NCBI GenBank assembly: GCA_016217975.1
Contig: JACRFH010000054.1
Coordinates: forward strand, 1 to 39,771
Origin: Candidatus Kaiserbacteria bacterium
Lineage (GTDB): Bacteria; Patescibacteriota; Minisyncoccia; Phycocordibacterales; UBA2100
DNA: 39,771 nt
Reading direction: 5' to 3'
Translations under genes and position numbers: made by a program
The notes under the pieces: model-generated
Told to the model about the DNA's origin: nothing
The model's input: the letters and a program-made list of their open reading frames with translations, nothing else
Databases searched by the model: none
Shown here: piece by piece, positions 16,140 through 24,253 of the stretch
How the letters are laid out: every line of letters starts with the position of its first letter
How positions within the stretch are numbered: the first letter of the stretch is position 1

Positions 16140-16762
16140 ATGGTGAGTGAAAAAGACAAATCGGAAAATAGACCGCTTGAGACAAGAGTCCGCAAACGTG
16201 CTAGGCGAGATTCAATCAAGAATGCCCTTCTCGGCGTCCTTGGAACGGCTGGAATGCTCACAGTCGCAGAGTTGCAGCGCCAAAAGTCCTTTCCCTTCTC
16301 AGACGCGAACACCTCGACATGTTTCTCCCCGCGGATCCGAAGCAACGACTTTATGAGACAGCGTCGCGCCTAAAGCGGAAAGGATTTATCGAATTTCGTA
16401 TCGAAAACGGGCGCAAACGGATGTATCTCACTGAAGAGGGATCAAGAGAAATCCGACGTGTCCAAAATCAAAGTATGCCCTTGCCGCGACCGCGAAGGTG
16501 GGATCGCAGGTGGCGCATAATTATTTTTGATATTCCCGAGAAAAAGAAAAATGTGCGCGACCGAGTGCGGGCCCTTGTACAAAGACTCGGATTCTTTCGA
16601 TTGCAGCATAGCGTGTGGGTATATCCATATGACTGCGAGGAAATAATCACACTTCTTAAGTCTGACTTGAAACTTGGGAGCCAATTACTCTATATGATCG
16701 TAGATGCAATTGAATATGACAAGCCTATCCGCGAGCATTTCGATCTTCCACTTGATCGTTGA
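16140..16762 (+). pseudogene. PaaX/Cas2-like winged-helix regulator, split by a frameshift
   Basis: The C-terminal part (from about 16319) has the PaaX/Cas2-like ferredoxin-fold signature common in CPR genomes: KRWD-like RRWDRRWRIIIFDIPEKK, then LQHSVWVYPYDCEE and a LLYMIVDAIE strand. Before it is a winged-helix part (QRLYETASRLKRKGFIEFR, then RMYLTEEG). The N-terminal helix (RDSIKNALLGVLGTAGMLTV) is in a different frame. The frames join sensibly near 16266-16283, where the second frame reads VAAPKVLSLLRREHLDMF, so a single-base deletion would explain the break. No slippery heptamer is obvious. It may be a real pseudogene, a sequencing error, or a shorter gene starting at ATG 16319. Palindromes flank it on both sides, which suits autoregulation. 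Confidence 0.7.
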
Positions 16763-16785
16763 ATACAGATTGACGGGCACGGGTA

Positions 16786-16821
16786 CTTGTTTATTTCCCG
16801 CGGCCGCGAAAGATAAGCAAG
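16786..16821. repeat. 36-bp palindromic element between the PaaX/Cas2-like gene and dnaE
   Basis: CTTGTTTATTT (16786-16796) pairs with AGATAAGCAAG (16811-16821) with two G-T pairs, around the central palindrome CGCGGCCGCG (16799-16808). Its reverse complement matches the element at 16085-16124 closely (CTTGyTTATCTT, GCGGCCGCGG, TAAACAAGT). The two therefore flank the gene in opposite orientation. Confidence 0.85.
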
Positions 16822-16861
16822 AGAGTTAGAAGACGGATACAGAAGCTAGTATACTGCCTTG

Positions 16862-19800
16862 ATGGAACAATCGAGATTTGTTCATTTGCATACGCACTCG
16901 CACTATTCGCTGCTCGAGGCCCTGCCGAAAATACCGGAATTGGTAAAGGCAGCCAAAGACGATGGAGAGACGGCCCTCGCACTTACCGACAACGGCAACA
17001 TGTATGGAGCGATCGAGTTTTACAAAGAGTGCAAGGAACAGGGCATTAAGCCGATTCTTGGCGTCGATTTCTTTGTCGCACCGCGCACAAGACATGACAA
17101 AGAATATCGGACCGACGATCATCCATCGCGACTTGTGCTGCTAGCAAAAAATGAAGCTGGCTATCACAACCTCATCTATTTGGTGACCAAAAGCTACCTC
17201 GAAGGCTTTTACCTGCGCCCGCGCATTGATCGCGAGCTGATCGAGACATATCGCGAAGGATTGATCTGCATCTTGCCGACCGATGCCGATTCTTCGCGCG
17301 ATTCATTTTCGTGGCACAAGAAGATCTTCGCAGACGATTGCTATGCGGAGATCACTTGCCATCCCGAGATAGAGGGTCACGAGGAGAAAATAAAAAAGAT
17401 CCTCAAGCTGTCTCATGCTGAGCATATCGAGACGGTTGCCACGCAGAATGTCTATTATATGAAGCAAGATGATGCGACCGCGCGCGAGCTCGTGGTCAAG
17501 ATTAAAAATGGCAGCGCTCTCTCTCGCGAGGGCGATGAGAATCTCCCTGACTTCTCCTTCAAAACGCAAACGGAGATGAAAAAGGTTTTTGCCGATATGC
17601 CTCAAGCATATAAAAACGCTGCAAAAATCGCCGACGCATGTACGCTCGAACTCGCACTCGGGAAAGCGATCTTCCCCTCGTTTCCCATTCCCGCCGGATC
17701 CAGCGATGACGCAGAATTGCGAAAACTAGCGCAAGCCGGAATTCCGGAGCGAGGTCTTGCGGATACTTCTGAATTGCGAACACGCATGGACTACGAGCTG
17801 GGGATTATTCAGACAAAAGGCTACGCTTCCTATTTTTTGATCGTCGCTGATCTCCTGCGTCATGCGCGCGAGGTGGGGATCATCACCAATACCAGAGGCT
17901 CGGCCGCGGGATCCTTGGTGTCATATCTTTGCGGAATCACGACAGTTGACCCCATCGCCTTCCAAATGCCGTTTGAACGGTTCCTCAATCCCGAGCGGCC
18001 AAGCGCGCCCGATATCGATATGGATATCGCGGATAACCGCCGTGACGAGCTCATCGAATACGCACGCACAAAGTACGGCTCGGATACAGTTGTGCAAATC
18101 GGCACTTTCGGAACAATGCTGGCACGCGCCGCCGTGCGCGACGTCTCGCGCGCGCTCGGTCACAGCTACGGTACCGGAGATGCGATCGCAAAAATGATTC
18201 CCTTCGGCAAACAAGGGTTTCCCGTCACGATCGAAAGTGCAATGGAGTCTACGCCGGAATTGGAGACGGCCTACAAAAAAGATCCGGTTGCACGCGAGAT
18301 CCTAGACACGGCACGTAAAGTCGAGGGCAACGCCAGGCACGTCGGCGTGCATGCCGCTGGAGTAGTGATGGCACCGCGTCCTGTTGTCGAGTACGCCCCA
18401 ATTCAGCTCGATCCAAAAGGCGGAAAGACGATCACGCAGTATGATATGTACTCGATTGCCGACGAATACGGCGGTGTCGGCCTTCTCAAATTCGACTTCC
18501 TCGGCCTCACCAACCTATCTATTTTGGCCGACGCGCGTGATCGCGTAAAAGCGCGACTCGGCATCGAGGTTGATCTCGACCGCCTCCCGATGGACGACAC
18601 AAAAGTCTACGCGATGCTCACCCGCGGCGAGACTTTGGGCGTTTTCCAAATGGCCGGAAGCGGCATGACTGCGTATCTCAAAGATCTCCAGCCGACCGTC
18701 ATTCACGATCTAAACGCTATGGTCGCACTCTACAGACCGGGCCCGATGGCATTCATTCCTGAATACATTGAACGCAAGAAAAATCCTGCCCGCGTCAAGT
18801 ATCTCGATCCCAGAATGGAACATATCTTGAAGCCGACCTACGGCATTCTCATCTACCAAGACGATCTTCTGCTCATAGCAGTCCAACTCGCCGGCTATTC
18901 GTGGGGTGAGGCCGATAAATTGCGCAAAGCAGTCGGCAAGAAATTGCCGGAGGAAATGAAAAAACAAAAAGATCGCTTCACATCGGGCTGCATTGAGCAC
19001 GGCATGAAGCCCGCTGTGGCCAAAGAATTGTGGGATCAGATCGAGACATTCGCCGCATACGGATTCAACAAGGCACATGCCGCGAGCTACGGCAATCTCG
19101 CATATAAGACCGCCTATATGAAGGCGAATTTTCCCGTGGATTACATGGCGGCGGTCCTTACGGCAGACGCGGGTGACGTTGAGAAAATTGCTGAAGTTGT
19201 GCAGGAATGTGCGCGAATGAAAATAAAAATATTGCCGCCGTCAGTGAATGAGAGTTTTGGGACGTTCACGGTCATCGACAATTCAACCATAAGGTTCGGT
19301 TTGTATTCAATAAAGAACTTTGGAACTGGAGTAGCCGACTCGATCATAGAAGCCCGCGGCACGCTATCGTTCAAAGACATGGCTGATTTCCTCTCGCGCG
19401 GTGCGGACCCCGCAAGAGGCAATGCCTCTAACGGGGCGGGCAAGAATCTCAACAAAAAACAACTCGAATCGCTCATTGAATGCGGCGCACTCGATGCTCT
19501 TGGCGAGCGTGGCGCGCTTCTTGCGAGCATTGATGCACTACTCGAATTTCATCGCGAAAGCGGAATTCCGCAGAATCAGAATTCGCTCTTTGGCGCAAGC
19601 GCGCCCCAAGCGGTTTTGAAAATCCTCGCCTCACCTGCCGCGCCGCTTGCACAAAAACTCATTTGGGAAAAAGAATTGCTCGGGCTCTACGTTTCGGGCC
19701 ATCCGCTGGACGCTCACCGCGAGAAACTAGCCAAACAAAAACCCCTGCACGAGACGCGTGAAAAATTCCCTCGCGGCGTCGAGACCGTGATCGCGGGCTT

Positions 19801-20020
19801 CTTGGAAACTATCTCTGCTATACAAACCAAAAACGGCGAACGCATGCTCTTTGGCTCGCTCACCGACGCCACAGGAGCGGTCGAGATAGTCGCCTTCCCG
19901 CGCGTCCTCAAGGAATATCCGGCGCTTTTTGAGCCAGGCGCATGCCTCATGCTCAAGGGCAAGTTTTCTGACCGAAACGGCCAACCTAGTTTTGTCGTTG
20001 ATCGCGCCAAAGCGCTATAA
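16862..20020 (+). CDS. dnaE: DNA polymerase III subunit alpha
   Basis: This is the replicative polymerase of the C family. The order is an N-terminal PHP domain (FVHLHTHSHYSLLEAL), then the palm with PDIDMDIADNRRDELIEY and LKFDFLGLTNLSIL holding catalytic aspartates. Fingers and tower follow (YGFNKAHAASYGNLAYKTAY), and a C-terminal OB fold is last (TVIAGFLETISAIQTKNG). About 1053 residues is somewhat short. Several PHP metal-ligand positions differ from active family members: TDNGN instead of TDHGN, GVDFF instead of GCEF, and NVYY where DVHY is usual. The PHP site is therefore probably inactive. A nested palindrome at 19408-19436 adds residues ADPARGNASNGAGK near residue 850. A TATACT -10 box ends 6 bases before ATG 16862, so a TTG one codon earlier is unlikely. 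Confidence 0.97.
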   Translation: MEQSRFVHLHTHSHYSLLEALPKIPELVKAAKDDGETALALTDNGNMYGAIEFYKECKEQGIKPILGVDFFVAPRTRHDKEYRTDDHPSRLVLLAKNEAGYHNLIYLVTKSYLEGFYLRPRIDRELIETYREGLICILPTDADSSRDSFSWHKKIFADDCYAEITCHPEIEGHEEKIKKILKLSHAEHIETVATQNVYYMKQDDATARELVVKIKNGSALSREGDENLPDFSFKTQTEMKKVFADMPQAYKNAAKIADACTLELALGKAIFPSFPIPAGSSDDAELRKLAQAGIPERGLADTSELRTRMDYELGIIQTKGYASYFLIVADLLRHAREVGIITNTRGSAAGSLVSYLCGITTVDPIAFQMPFERFLNPERPSAPDIDMDIADNRRDELIEYARTKYGSDTVVQIGTFGTMLARAAVRDVSRALGHSYGTGDAIAKMIPFGKQGFPVTIESAMESTPELETAYKKDPVAREILDTARKVEGNARHVGVHAAGVVMAPRPVVEYAPIQLDPKGGKTITQYDMYSIADEYGGVGLLKFDFLGLTNLSILADARDRVKARLGIEVDLDRLPMDDTKVYAMLTRGETLGVFQMAGSGMTAYLKDLQPTVIHDLNAMVALYRPGPMAFIPEYIERKKNPARVKYLDPRMEHILKPTYGILIYQDDLLLIAVQLAGYSWGEADKLRKAVGKKLPEEMKKQKDRFTSGCIEHGMKPAVAKELWDQIETFAAYGFNKAHAASYGNLAYKTAYMKANFPVDYMAAVLTADAGDVEKIAEVVQECARMKIKILPPSVNESFGTFTVIDNSTIRFGLYSIKNFGTGVADSIIEARGTLSFKDMADFLSRGADPARGNASNGAGKNLNKKQLESLIECGALDALGERGALLASIDALLEFHRESGIPQNQNSLFGASAPQAVLKILASPAAPLAQKLIWEKELLGLYVSGHPLDAHREKLAKQKPLHETREKFPRGVETVIAGFLETISAIQTKNGERMLFGSLTDATGAVEIVAFPRVLKEYPALFEPGACLMLKGKFSDRNGQPSFVVDRAKAL
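19408..19436. repeat. In-frame nested palindrome in dnaE
   Basis: An outer stem CCCCG (19408-19412) with CGGGG (19432-19436) and an inner stem AGAGGC with GCCTCT enclose the loop AAT. It is read as part of DnaE (peptide PARGNASNGAG), where homologues go straight into the NkkxLExLixxGALD region. The thrS element at 22380-22408 has the same plan. Confidence 0.75.
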
Positions 20021-20066
20021 ACAACTGCCCACTGGCATTATCCGAAGAAGTGATAAACTGATGAGT

Positions 20067-21158
20067 ATGAAGAGGGGCTTGGTTTTCGCTGCTGCATTTC
20101 TTGCTGCGCCGCTCGTCGCATTTGCCACCACAACCCCATCCTCGATACCCATGTGCGGCATCTCGACGCCTCCGGCTATTCACTATGCCGGAGGGCCCGC
20201 CGAGCTTGTCTGGTATTCGCAAAACGCAACGAGCGCCTCGATTGCTGGGATAGGTGCAGTACCACTGCAGGGTTCGCGCACTGTCTACCCAACCCGAACA
20301 ACCACCTACACCATGACAGTCGCGAACAGCGCAGCGAGCCGCACCTGCAGCGTGATAGTCACTATTTCCTCGCCGCCTGCACCTGCCCCTATTCTCTATT
20401 ACGACTCCCCCGCAAATGCCTCCGTGCTATCCAATTTGATGCGTCCGGTCATGCTCCCATACATCACGCGGGCAACGAGCTACCCATACTCCAATCAGAA
20501 TCAGTATGGCAACCGCTACTACGACACCTATGACGAATACACCATTCCCGATCGCGGTTCATTTATCTACACAGAAGATACGTATTATCCTGATTCCAAT
20601 TTCATCTTCAGCAATTCATATCGCTGCGTCGGCGGCGGATGGAACGGCGAGAGTCTCTGCTATGGCGACAACAGCCCGACCACTTTCAACAATCTCTTCC
20701 TCACCTCCAACAACTATTACACCTCCGCTGCGCCGACATCCAACGGCGAGGCACCTTGGTCATGGCAACCACCTGTCTATGGACCGACCGACTCGGGAGA
20801 ACTCATGAAAGAACCTCCGTCATCATATCCGGGATATATTGGTGCTGGCACTATGCCCGCTGGCGGCTCTGCAAGCGACTATGGCTGGGACTCATTTATG
20901 AATTATCCGTCACCTTCTCTAAAGGATTCGTGGGGTGACTGCGGATATTGGGACTGTAGCGGCACGCAATCTTCGGACTCAATCACGATACCCCAAAGTT
21001 GGGCAACACCTACATATCCGCCACCGCTACCGAATTTCGAGTCCGCAAATCAAAGTCCCCAAGGTGATTGTGGGTACTGGGATTGTAGTGGCGCAAGCCA
21101 ATCATCAAACTCTGATTCACAAGTAATTCTCGTCGGGGGGCAAGACGGCAGCTTCTAA
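20067..21158 (+). CDS. Secreted Tyr/Ser/Pro-rich protein with an Ig-like domain
   Basis: A signal peptide (MKRGLVFAAAFLAAPLVAFA) is followed by an Ig-like domain with the pattern PAELVWYSQNATSASI, then VYPTRTTTYTMTVAN. The same domain occurs in the proteins encoded at 22745-24214 and, more weakly, at 26330-27505. The rest is low complexity, rich in Tyr, Ser, Pro, Asn and Gly. A decapeptide GDCGYWDCSG is present twice near the C-terminus, giving paired cysteines that could form disulfides outside the cell. There is no membrane anchor or sorting signal at the C-terminus. ATG 20067 is chosen because a TAAACT -10 lies 7 bases upstream; ATG 20061 and a much longer frame starting at 19929 inside dnaE are less likely. 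A surface or secreted role is inferred. Confidence 0.78.
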   Translation: MKRGLVFAAAFLAAPLVAFATTTPSSIPMCGISTPPAIHYAGGPAELVWYSQNATSASIAGIGAVPLQGSRTVYPTRTTTYTMTVANSAASRTCSVIVTISSPPAPAPILYYDSPANASVLSNLMRPVMLPYITRATSYPYSNQNQYGNRYYDTYDEYTIPDRGSFIYTEDTYYPDSNFIFSNSYRCVGGGWNGESLCYGDNSPTTFNNLFLTSNNYYTSAAPTSNGEAPWSWQPPVYGPTDSGELMKEPPSSYPGYIGAGTMPAGGSASDYGWDSFMNYPSPSLKDSWGDCGYWDCSGTQSSDSITIPQSWATPTYPPPLPNFESANQSPQGDCGYWDCSGASQSSNSDSQVILVGGQDGSF

Positions 21159-21177
21159 CGAGGATTACAATTCTCAT

Positions 21178-21205
21178 TTGCGCCATGTTCTTCTTCTGCT
21201 AGGAT
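21178..21205 (+). promoter_or_regulatory. Promoter for thrS
   Basis: TTGCGC (21178-21183), a 16-base spacer and TAGGAT (21200-21205) lie 8 bases before the ATG. The spacing matches the other leaderless starts in the window. Confidence 0.45.
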
Positions 21206-21213
21206 AGCTCGAT

Positions 21214-22503
21214 ATGGCAGATGAGCATGAGATGAGCGATCGGGACCATAAGAAATTGGGGCGTGAGCTTGATCTCTTTACCTTTTCCGACAGCGTCGGC
21301 AAGGGTCTTCCCCTTTTCACCCCCAAGGGCGCGACGATCCGCCGCGAGCTCGAGAGGTTTATCGTTGACGAAGAGATCAAGCGCGGCTACCTGCACGTAA
21401 AGACTCCCGACATCGCCAAGCTCGATCTATATAGAAAGAGCGGCCACTATCCGCACTACAAGGATTCGATGTACGCGCCGATTGTAATCGACGACGAGGA
21501 ATTCATGCTTCGCCCGATGACGTGTCCGCACCATTTCGAGCTCTATCTCTCTCGCCCTCACAGCTACCGCGAGCTTCCGATGAGGATCGCCGAGCTCGCA
21601 CAGCTCTACCGATATGAACAATCCGGTGAACTCATGGGACTGCAGCGCGTGCGCACCTTCTGCCTCGCTGACGCGCACATCATCTGTGCGTCAGAGGAAC
21701 AAGCGGTTGAGGAAGTCGGGAAAGCACTCGATCTTATCGAATACGTGGCCGGAATATTTGGCCTCGCTCTCGGCGACGACTATCACTATCGCCTCTCGCT
21801 CGGTGACCGTGCCAATACCGAAAAGTATTACAAAAATGACGCCGCGTGGGAAAAGAGCGAAGACCTGCTTCGCAAACACTTGGTAAAACGCGGAAGTAAA
21901 TTTGCCGAAGCAAAAGATGAGGCGGCATTCTATGGCCCCAAAATCGACGTGCAGATGAAAAATGTAAACGGCAAGGAAGACACCGCTTTCACCGTGCAAT
22001 ACGACTTCTGCATGCCCGATAGATTTGATCTCACCTATACAGGCGAAGATGGCACGCAAAAACGCGCGTTTGTGATCCATCGTTCATCCATAGGCGCGAT
22101 CGAGCGCATCATGGCCTTCCTCATCGAAAAATACGCAGGCGCTTTCCCGCTGTGGCTTTCTCCCGTGCAAGTGAAAATCTTGCCGGTCTCCGACAAGCAT
22201 GCGAACTATGCAGCCGATATTCTCAAGTCACTTAGCGAAGCAGGAATTCGCGCCGAAATCTCCGACGGCGACTCGCTGGGTAAGCGCATCCGTGCCACCA
22301 AGCTTGAGAAAGTCCCCTACACGATCGTCGTTGGCGACCAGGAAGTCGCAGACTCGACCGCAACCCTCGAAGGTCGCGACCCCGTAAAAGGCTCAGGGCC
22401 TCACGGGGCAGGAGGCAATCCGCCGGCTGGCGGACGGAAAGCACTTTCCGTGGCCGATATCATCGCTCGTTTGCAAGAAGAAATTCGCACCAAGAAAGCG
22501 TGA
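21214..22503 (+). CDS. thrS: Threonine-tRNA ligase lacking TGS and editing domains
   Basis: This class II synthetase charges tRNA-Thr. The protein opens directly with the start of the catalytic core (RDHKKLGRELDLF). It lacks the N-terminal TGS and N2 editing domains, about 240 residues in E. coli. The three zinc ligands that select threonine are visible: C104 in RPMTCPHH, H155 in LADAHI and H289 in FVIHRSSIGAIERIMAF. The anticodon-binding domain follows (WLSPVQVKILPVSDKH). Near its end two palindromic elements (22380-22434) encode an insert, DPVKGSGPHGAGGNPPAGGR, absent from homologues. Without the N2 domain, serine mischarging would need another corrector; none is seen in the window. Confidence 0.96.
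   Translation: MADEHEMSDRDHKKLGRELDLFTFSDSVGKGLPLFTPKGATIRRELERFIVDEEIKRGYLHVKTPDIAKLDLYRKSGHYPHYKDSMYAPIVIDDEEFMLRPMTCPHHFELYLSRPHSYRELPMRIAELAQLYRYEQSGELMGLQRVRTFCLADAHIICASEEQAVEEVGKALDLIEYVAGIFGLALGDDYHYRLSLGDRANTEKYYKNDAAWEKSEDLLRKHLVKRGSKFAEAKDEAAFYGPKIDVQMKNVNGKEDTAFTVQYDFCMPDRFDLTYTGEDGTQKRAFVIHRSSIGAIERIMAFLIEKYAGAFPLWLSPVQVKILPVSDKHANYAADILKSLSEAGIRAEISDGDSLGKRIRATKLEKVPYTIVVGDQEVADSTATLEGRDPVKGSGPHGAGGNPPAGGRKALSVADIIARLQEEIRTKKA
22380..22434. repeat. Two adjacent in-frame palindromes in thrS
   Basis: The first has an outer stem CCCCGT (22380-22385) with ACGGGG (22403-22408) and an inner AGGC/GCCT stem, the same plan as in dnaE. The second, 10 bases on, is TCCGCC-ggct-GGCGGA (22419-22434), matching the family seen in rpoC, gyrB, pheS and pheT. 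Together they encode a Gly/Pro-rich insert. Confidence 0.8.
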
Positions 22504-22543
22504 TACGATGATTAAATTAGAATGTAGAACTAATATATAAAAT

Positions 22544-22684
22544 ATGCCAGAGGACGTTTTTACATTGAAACAAAAGGAGTGGATCCGTAAGGAAATTCAG
22601 GTTCAATTGGAGCAATCAGGGCTTCCAACTAAGCAATGGGTAGAAAAGGAGGTTGAAATACAAGTAGGAAAGATTTCCCGATAG
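22544..22684 (+). CDS. Small hypothetical protein (46 aa)
   Basis: This is a short helical, amphipathic product (TLKQKEWIRKEIQVQLEQ, then TKQWVEKEVEIQVGKISR) with no signal peptide. No family was recognised. It follows thrS by 40 AT-rich bases and is closed 13 bases later by a perfect terminator. A TAATAT hexamer (22531-22536) ends 7 bases before the ATG, the usual leaderless spacing here. Position and terminator support a gene, but the short length keeps the call modest. Confidence 0.55.
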   Translation: MPEDVFTLKQKEWIRKEIQVQLEQSGLPTKQWVEKEVEIQVGKISR

Positions 22685-22697
22685 TTGCTAGAAAATC

Positions 22698-22723
22698 AAA
22701 AACCGCCCTCTCGGGCGGTTTTT
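22698..22723. terminator. Bidirectional intrinsic terminator
   Basis: An 11-base-pair perfect stem, AAAAACCGCCC (22698-22708) with GGGCGGTTTTT (22713-22723), encloses the loop TCTC. T-runs follow on the plus strand (TTTTTGTTTTTT) and the A-tract serves the minus strand. It separates the thrS group from the convergent surface-protein gene at 22745. Confidence 0.9.
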
Positions 22724-22744
22724 GTTTTTTCAGATCAGTTCGAA

Positions 22745-24214
22745 TTAGGAACGAACGATCGTGATGCGAGGAGCCTCGCCTGCCTTCGACTGATGAATGT
22801 TCATCGAGTCAGTTGTTGCGTTGAAGTTGGCGGGAGTCGGAAGCTCAACTTGTGCTGGCTGGATCGGGCTCAAGATTGGCGTCGGCGCAACCGGAACCGA
22901 TGCTTGCGGTGCAAGTATTACAGCCTTAGGCCCTACTTCGCTAAAGCTACGAAGGGCAGGCATCGCTATCTTCGGAGCTACATAGGCTACCTTTGTCTTT
23001 TTCGAACGGAAGGACGCACCTGCGAGCGCGAGTGCGCCTCCATTGAAGTAGAAGAGAAGGTACGCAGCGGCTCCCGCAAAGGTGATGAGAGCCATCCAGT
23101 AGAGCGCGTTACCGAATGTACCGAAGTCGAAGCCCGTGTACGGAATTTGCGAGAGCGAGACGTACGGCGTGTGAGGCTGAACGTAGGTGGGCGGGACGTA
23201 GGTCGGTGGTGTGTAGTAATTATTCGTTACGCACGTAGCCGTGCCACCCTGGCCATACACTGTCATTGTGTAGATCTGGCCGCTCACCGGATATACCGTC
23301 ATCGAGCCGTATGCCGAGACCGAGCCAACATTCGGGCTGATGTAGCCGCTGGTCGCATTCGTCGAGGTCCACGTAAGAGTCGCAGGGCCACTGTTGTAGC
23401 CGTAGTTGTATCCGTTGTTGTAATTGCCGTAATTGTTGTAATTGGAGAGCGTGATTGTGCAGTACGGGCGCTGTTGGTAGTACGTCGGCTGATCGTAGAT
23501 GTACTGGACCGGATGATAATTCTGATTTTGATGCACCGGATACACCGTCGCTGTGTTGAAGCTGCCGTTAATACTGTTGTCGGTGTAATTAGTATTGCAG
23601 CTACCGCCCGTGCAGGTGTTGTTGGTCGTTGTGTTGCTTGTCGTGTGCTGCTGCTGTTGCTGCTGTTGCTGTTGCTGTTGGTACACGATCGGCTGCGAGT
23701 ACGAAGGAGGAGCAAAGGTGTAGCGAGGAGTCGAAGGGAACGAGAACCCACCGCCACCTCCGTAGCTAGAACCTCCGCCATACGAGCCACCGCCACATCC
23801 GCTGCCGCAACCATAGGAAGGCTGACTCGAAGAGTAGTAATCCGTTATCTCATCAGTTGTGGTATATCCATCGCCGTTGTAGTCACATCCCCCGCCGCAT
23901 GCGTCGCTGTAGCCACTATTATCGCCACATCCGTAATCGCAACTACCGAAGTCGCCGTAGTCAGTTACATCGCCAAATGTTCCGTAGTCTGCTACATCTC
24001 CGAATCCTCCATAGTCAGTCACATCGCCAAACCCACCGTAGTCTGTTAGGTCGCCGAATCCGCCGTAGTCAATTGAGTCGCCGAATCCGCCGAAATCAAT
24101 TACATCGTCTCCCAAACCATCTGCATGTGCGGTCATGGAACCAATCAGACCAACAGAAATGATGGTGCAAAAAAAGATTGCGACCAGTGCGAACGTGTAG
24201 GTGCGAAAACTCAT
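22745..24214 (-). CDS. Repeat-rich surface protein with Ig-like domain, IPYTG motif and membrane anchor
   Basis: A signal peptide (about residues 1-31, ending MTAHA) is followed by six copies of a nine-residue repeat of the form DYGGFGDVT (residues 36-92). Next come Cys/Gly-rich and Ser/Gly-rich stretches and a run of 11 glutamines. An Asn/Tyr-rich part precedes an Ig-like domain (GPATLTWTSTNATSGYISPNVG). Near residue 355 is SLSQIPYTGFDFG, which resembles a sortase LPxTG signal, directly before a membrane helix (ALYWMALITFAGAAAYLLFYF). Unlike classic substrates, about 100 residues follow the helix, beginning with a basic patch (RSKKTK) and rich in Pro/Ala. A sortase is encoded at 29294. An adhesin or surface-layer role is inferred, not shown. 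Its promoter is at 24254-24282. Confidence 0.8.
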   Translation of the reverse strand: MSFRTYTFALVAIFFCTIISVGLIGSMTAHADGLGDDVIDFGGFGDSIDYGGFGDLTDYGGFGDVTDYGGFGDVADYGTFGDVTDYGDFGSCDYGCGDNSGYSDACGGGCDYNGDGYTTTDEITDYYSSSQPSYGCGSGCGGGSYGGGSSYGGGGGFSFPSTPRYTFAPPSYSQPIVYQQQQQQQQQQQHTTSNTTTNNTCTGGSCNTNYTDNSINGSFNTATVYPVHQNQNYHPVQYIYDQPTYYQQRPYCTITLSNYNNYGNYNNGYNYGYNSGPATLTWTSTNATSGYISPNVGSVSAYGSMTVYPVSGQIYTMTVYGQGGTATCVTNNYYTPPTYVPPTYVQPHTPYVSLSQIPYTGFDFGTFGNALYWMALITFAGAAAYLLFYFNGGALALAGASFRSKKTKVAYVAPKIAMPALRSFSEVGPKAVILAPQASVPVAPTPILSPIQPAQVELPTPANFNATTDSMNIHQSKAGEAPRITIVRS

Positions 24215-24253
24215 AAGTTATTCACTGAATATTAATATTTCTAAAGCCCAGAC

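Noticed and set aside
16262-16290. Programmed -1 frameshift in the PaaX/Cas2-like gene
   Set aside because: No XXXYYYZ slippery heptamer or downstream pseudoknot is evident; a simple indel is more likely.
16319-16762. Cas2-like sequence as evidence for a CRISPR-Cas locus
   Set aside because: There is no repeat-spacer array or other cas gene, and the winged-helix part before it fits the PaaX-like regulators common in CPR genomes.
19929-20066. Longer N-terminus for the secreted protein, starting inside dnaE
   Set aside because: It would bury the signal peptide and overlap the dnaE coding region; the start at 20067 has a -10 box 7 bases upstream.
22685-24049. 454-codon open frame opposite the repeat-rich surface protein
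   Set aside because: Its Arg/Val/Ile-rich repetitive translation is the shadow of the repeats on the other strand, whose product has a signal peptide, Ig-like domain and membrane helix.
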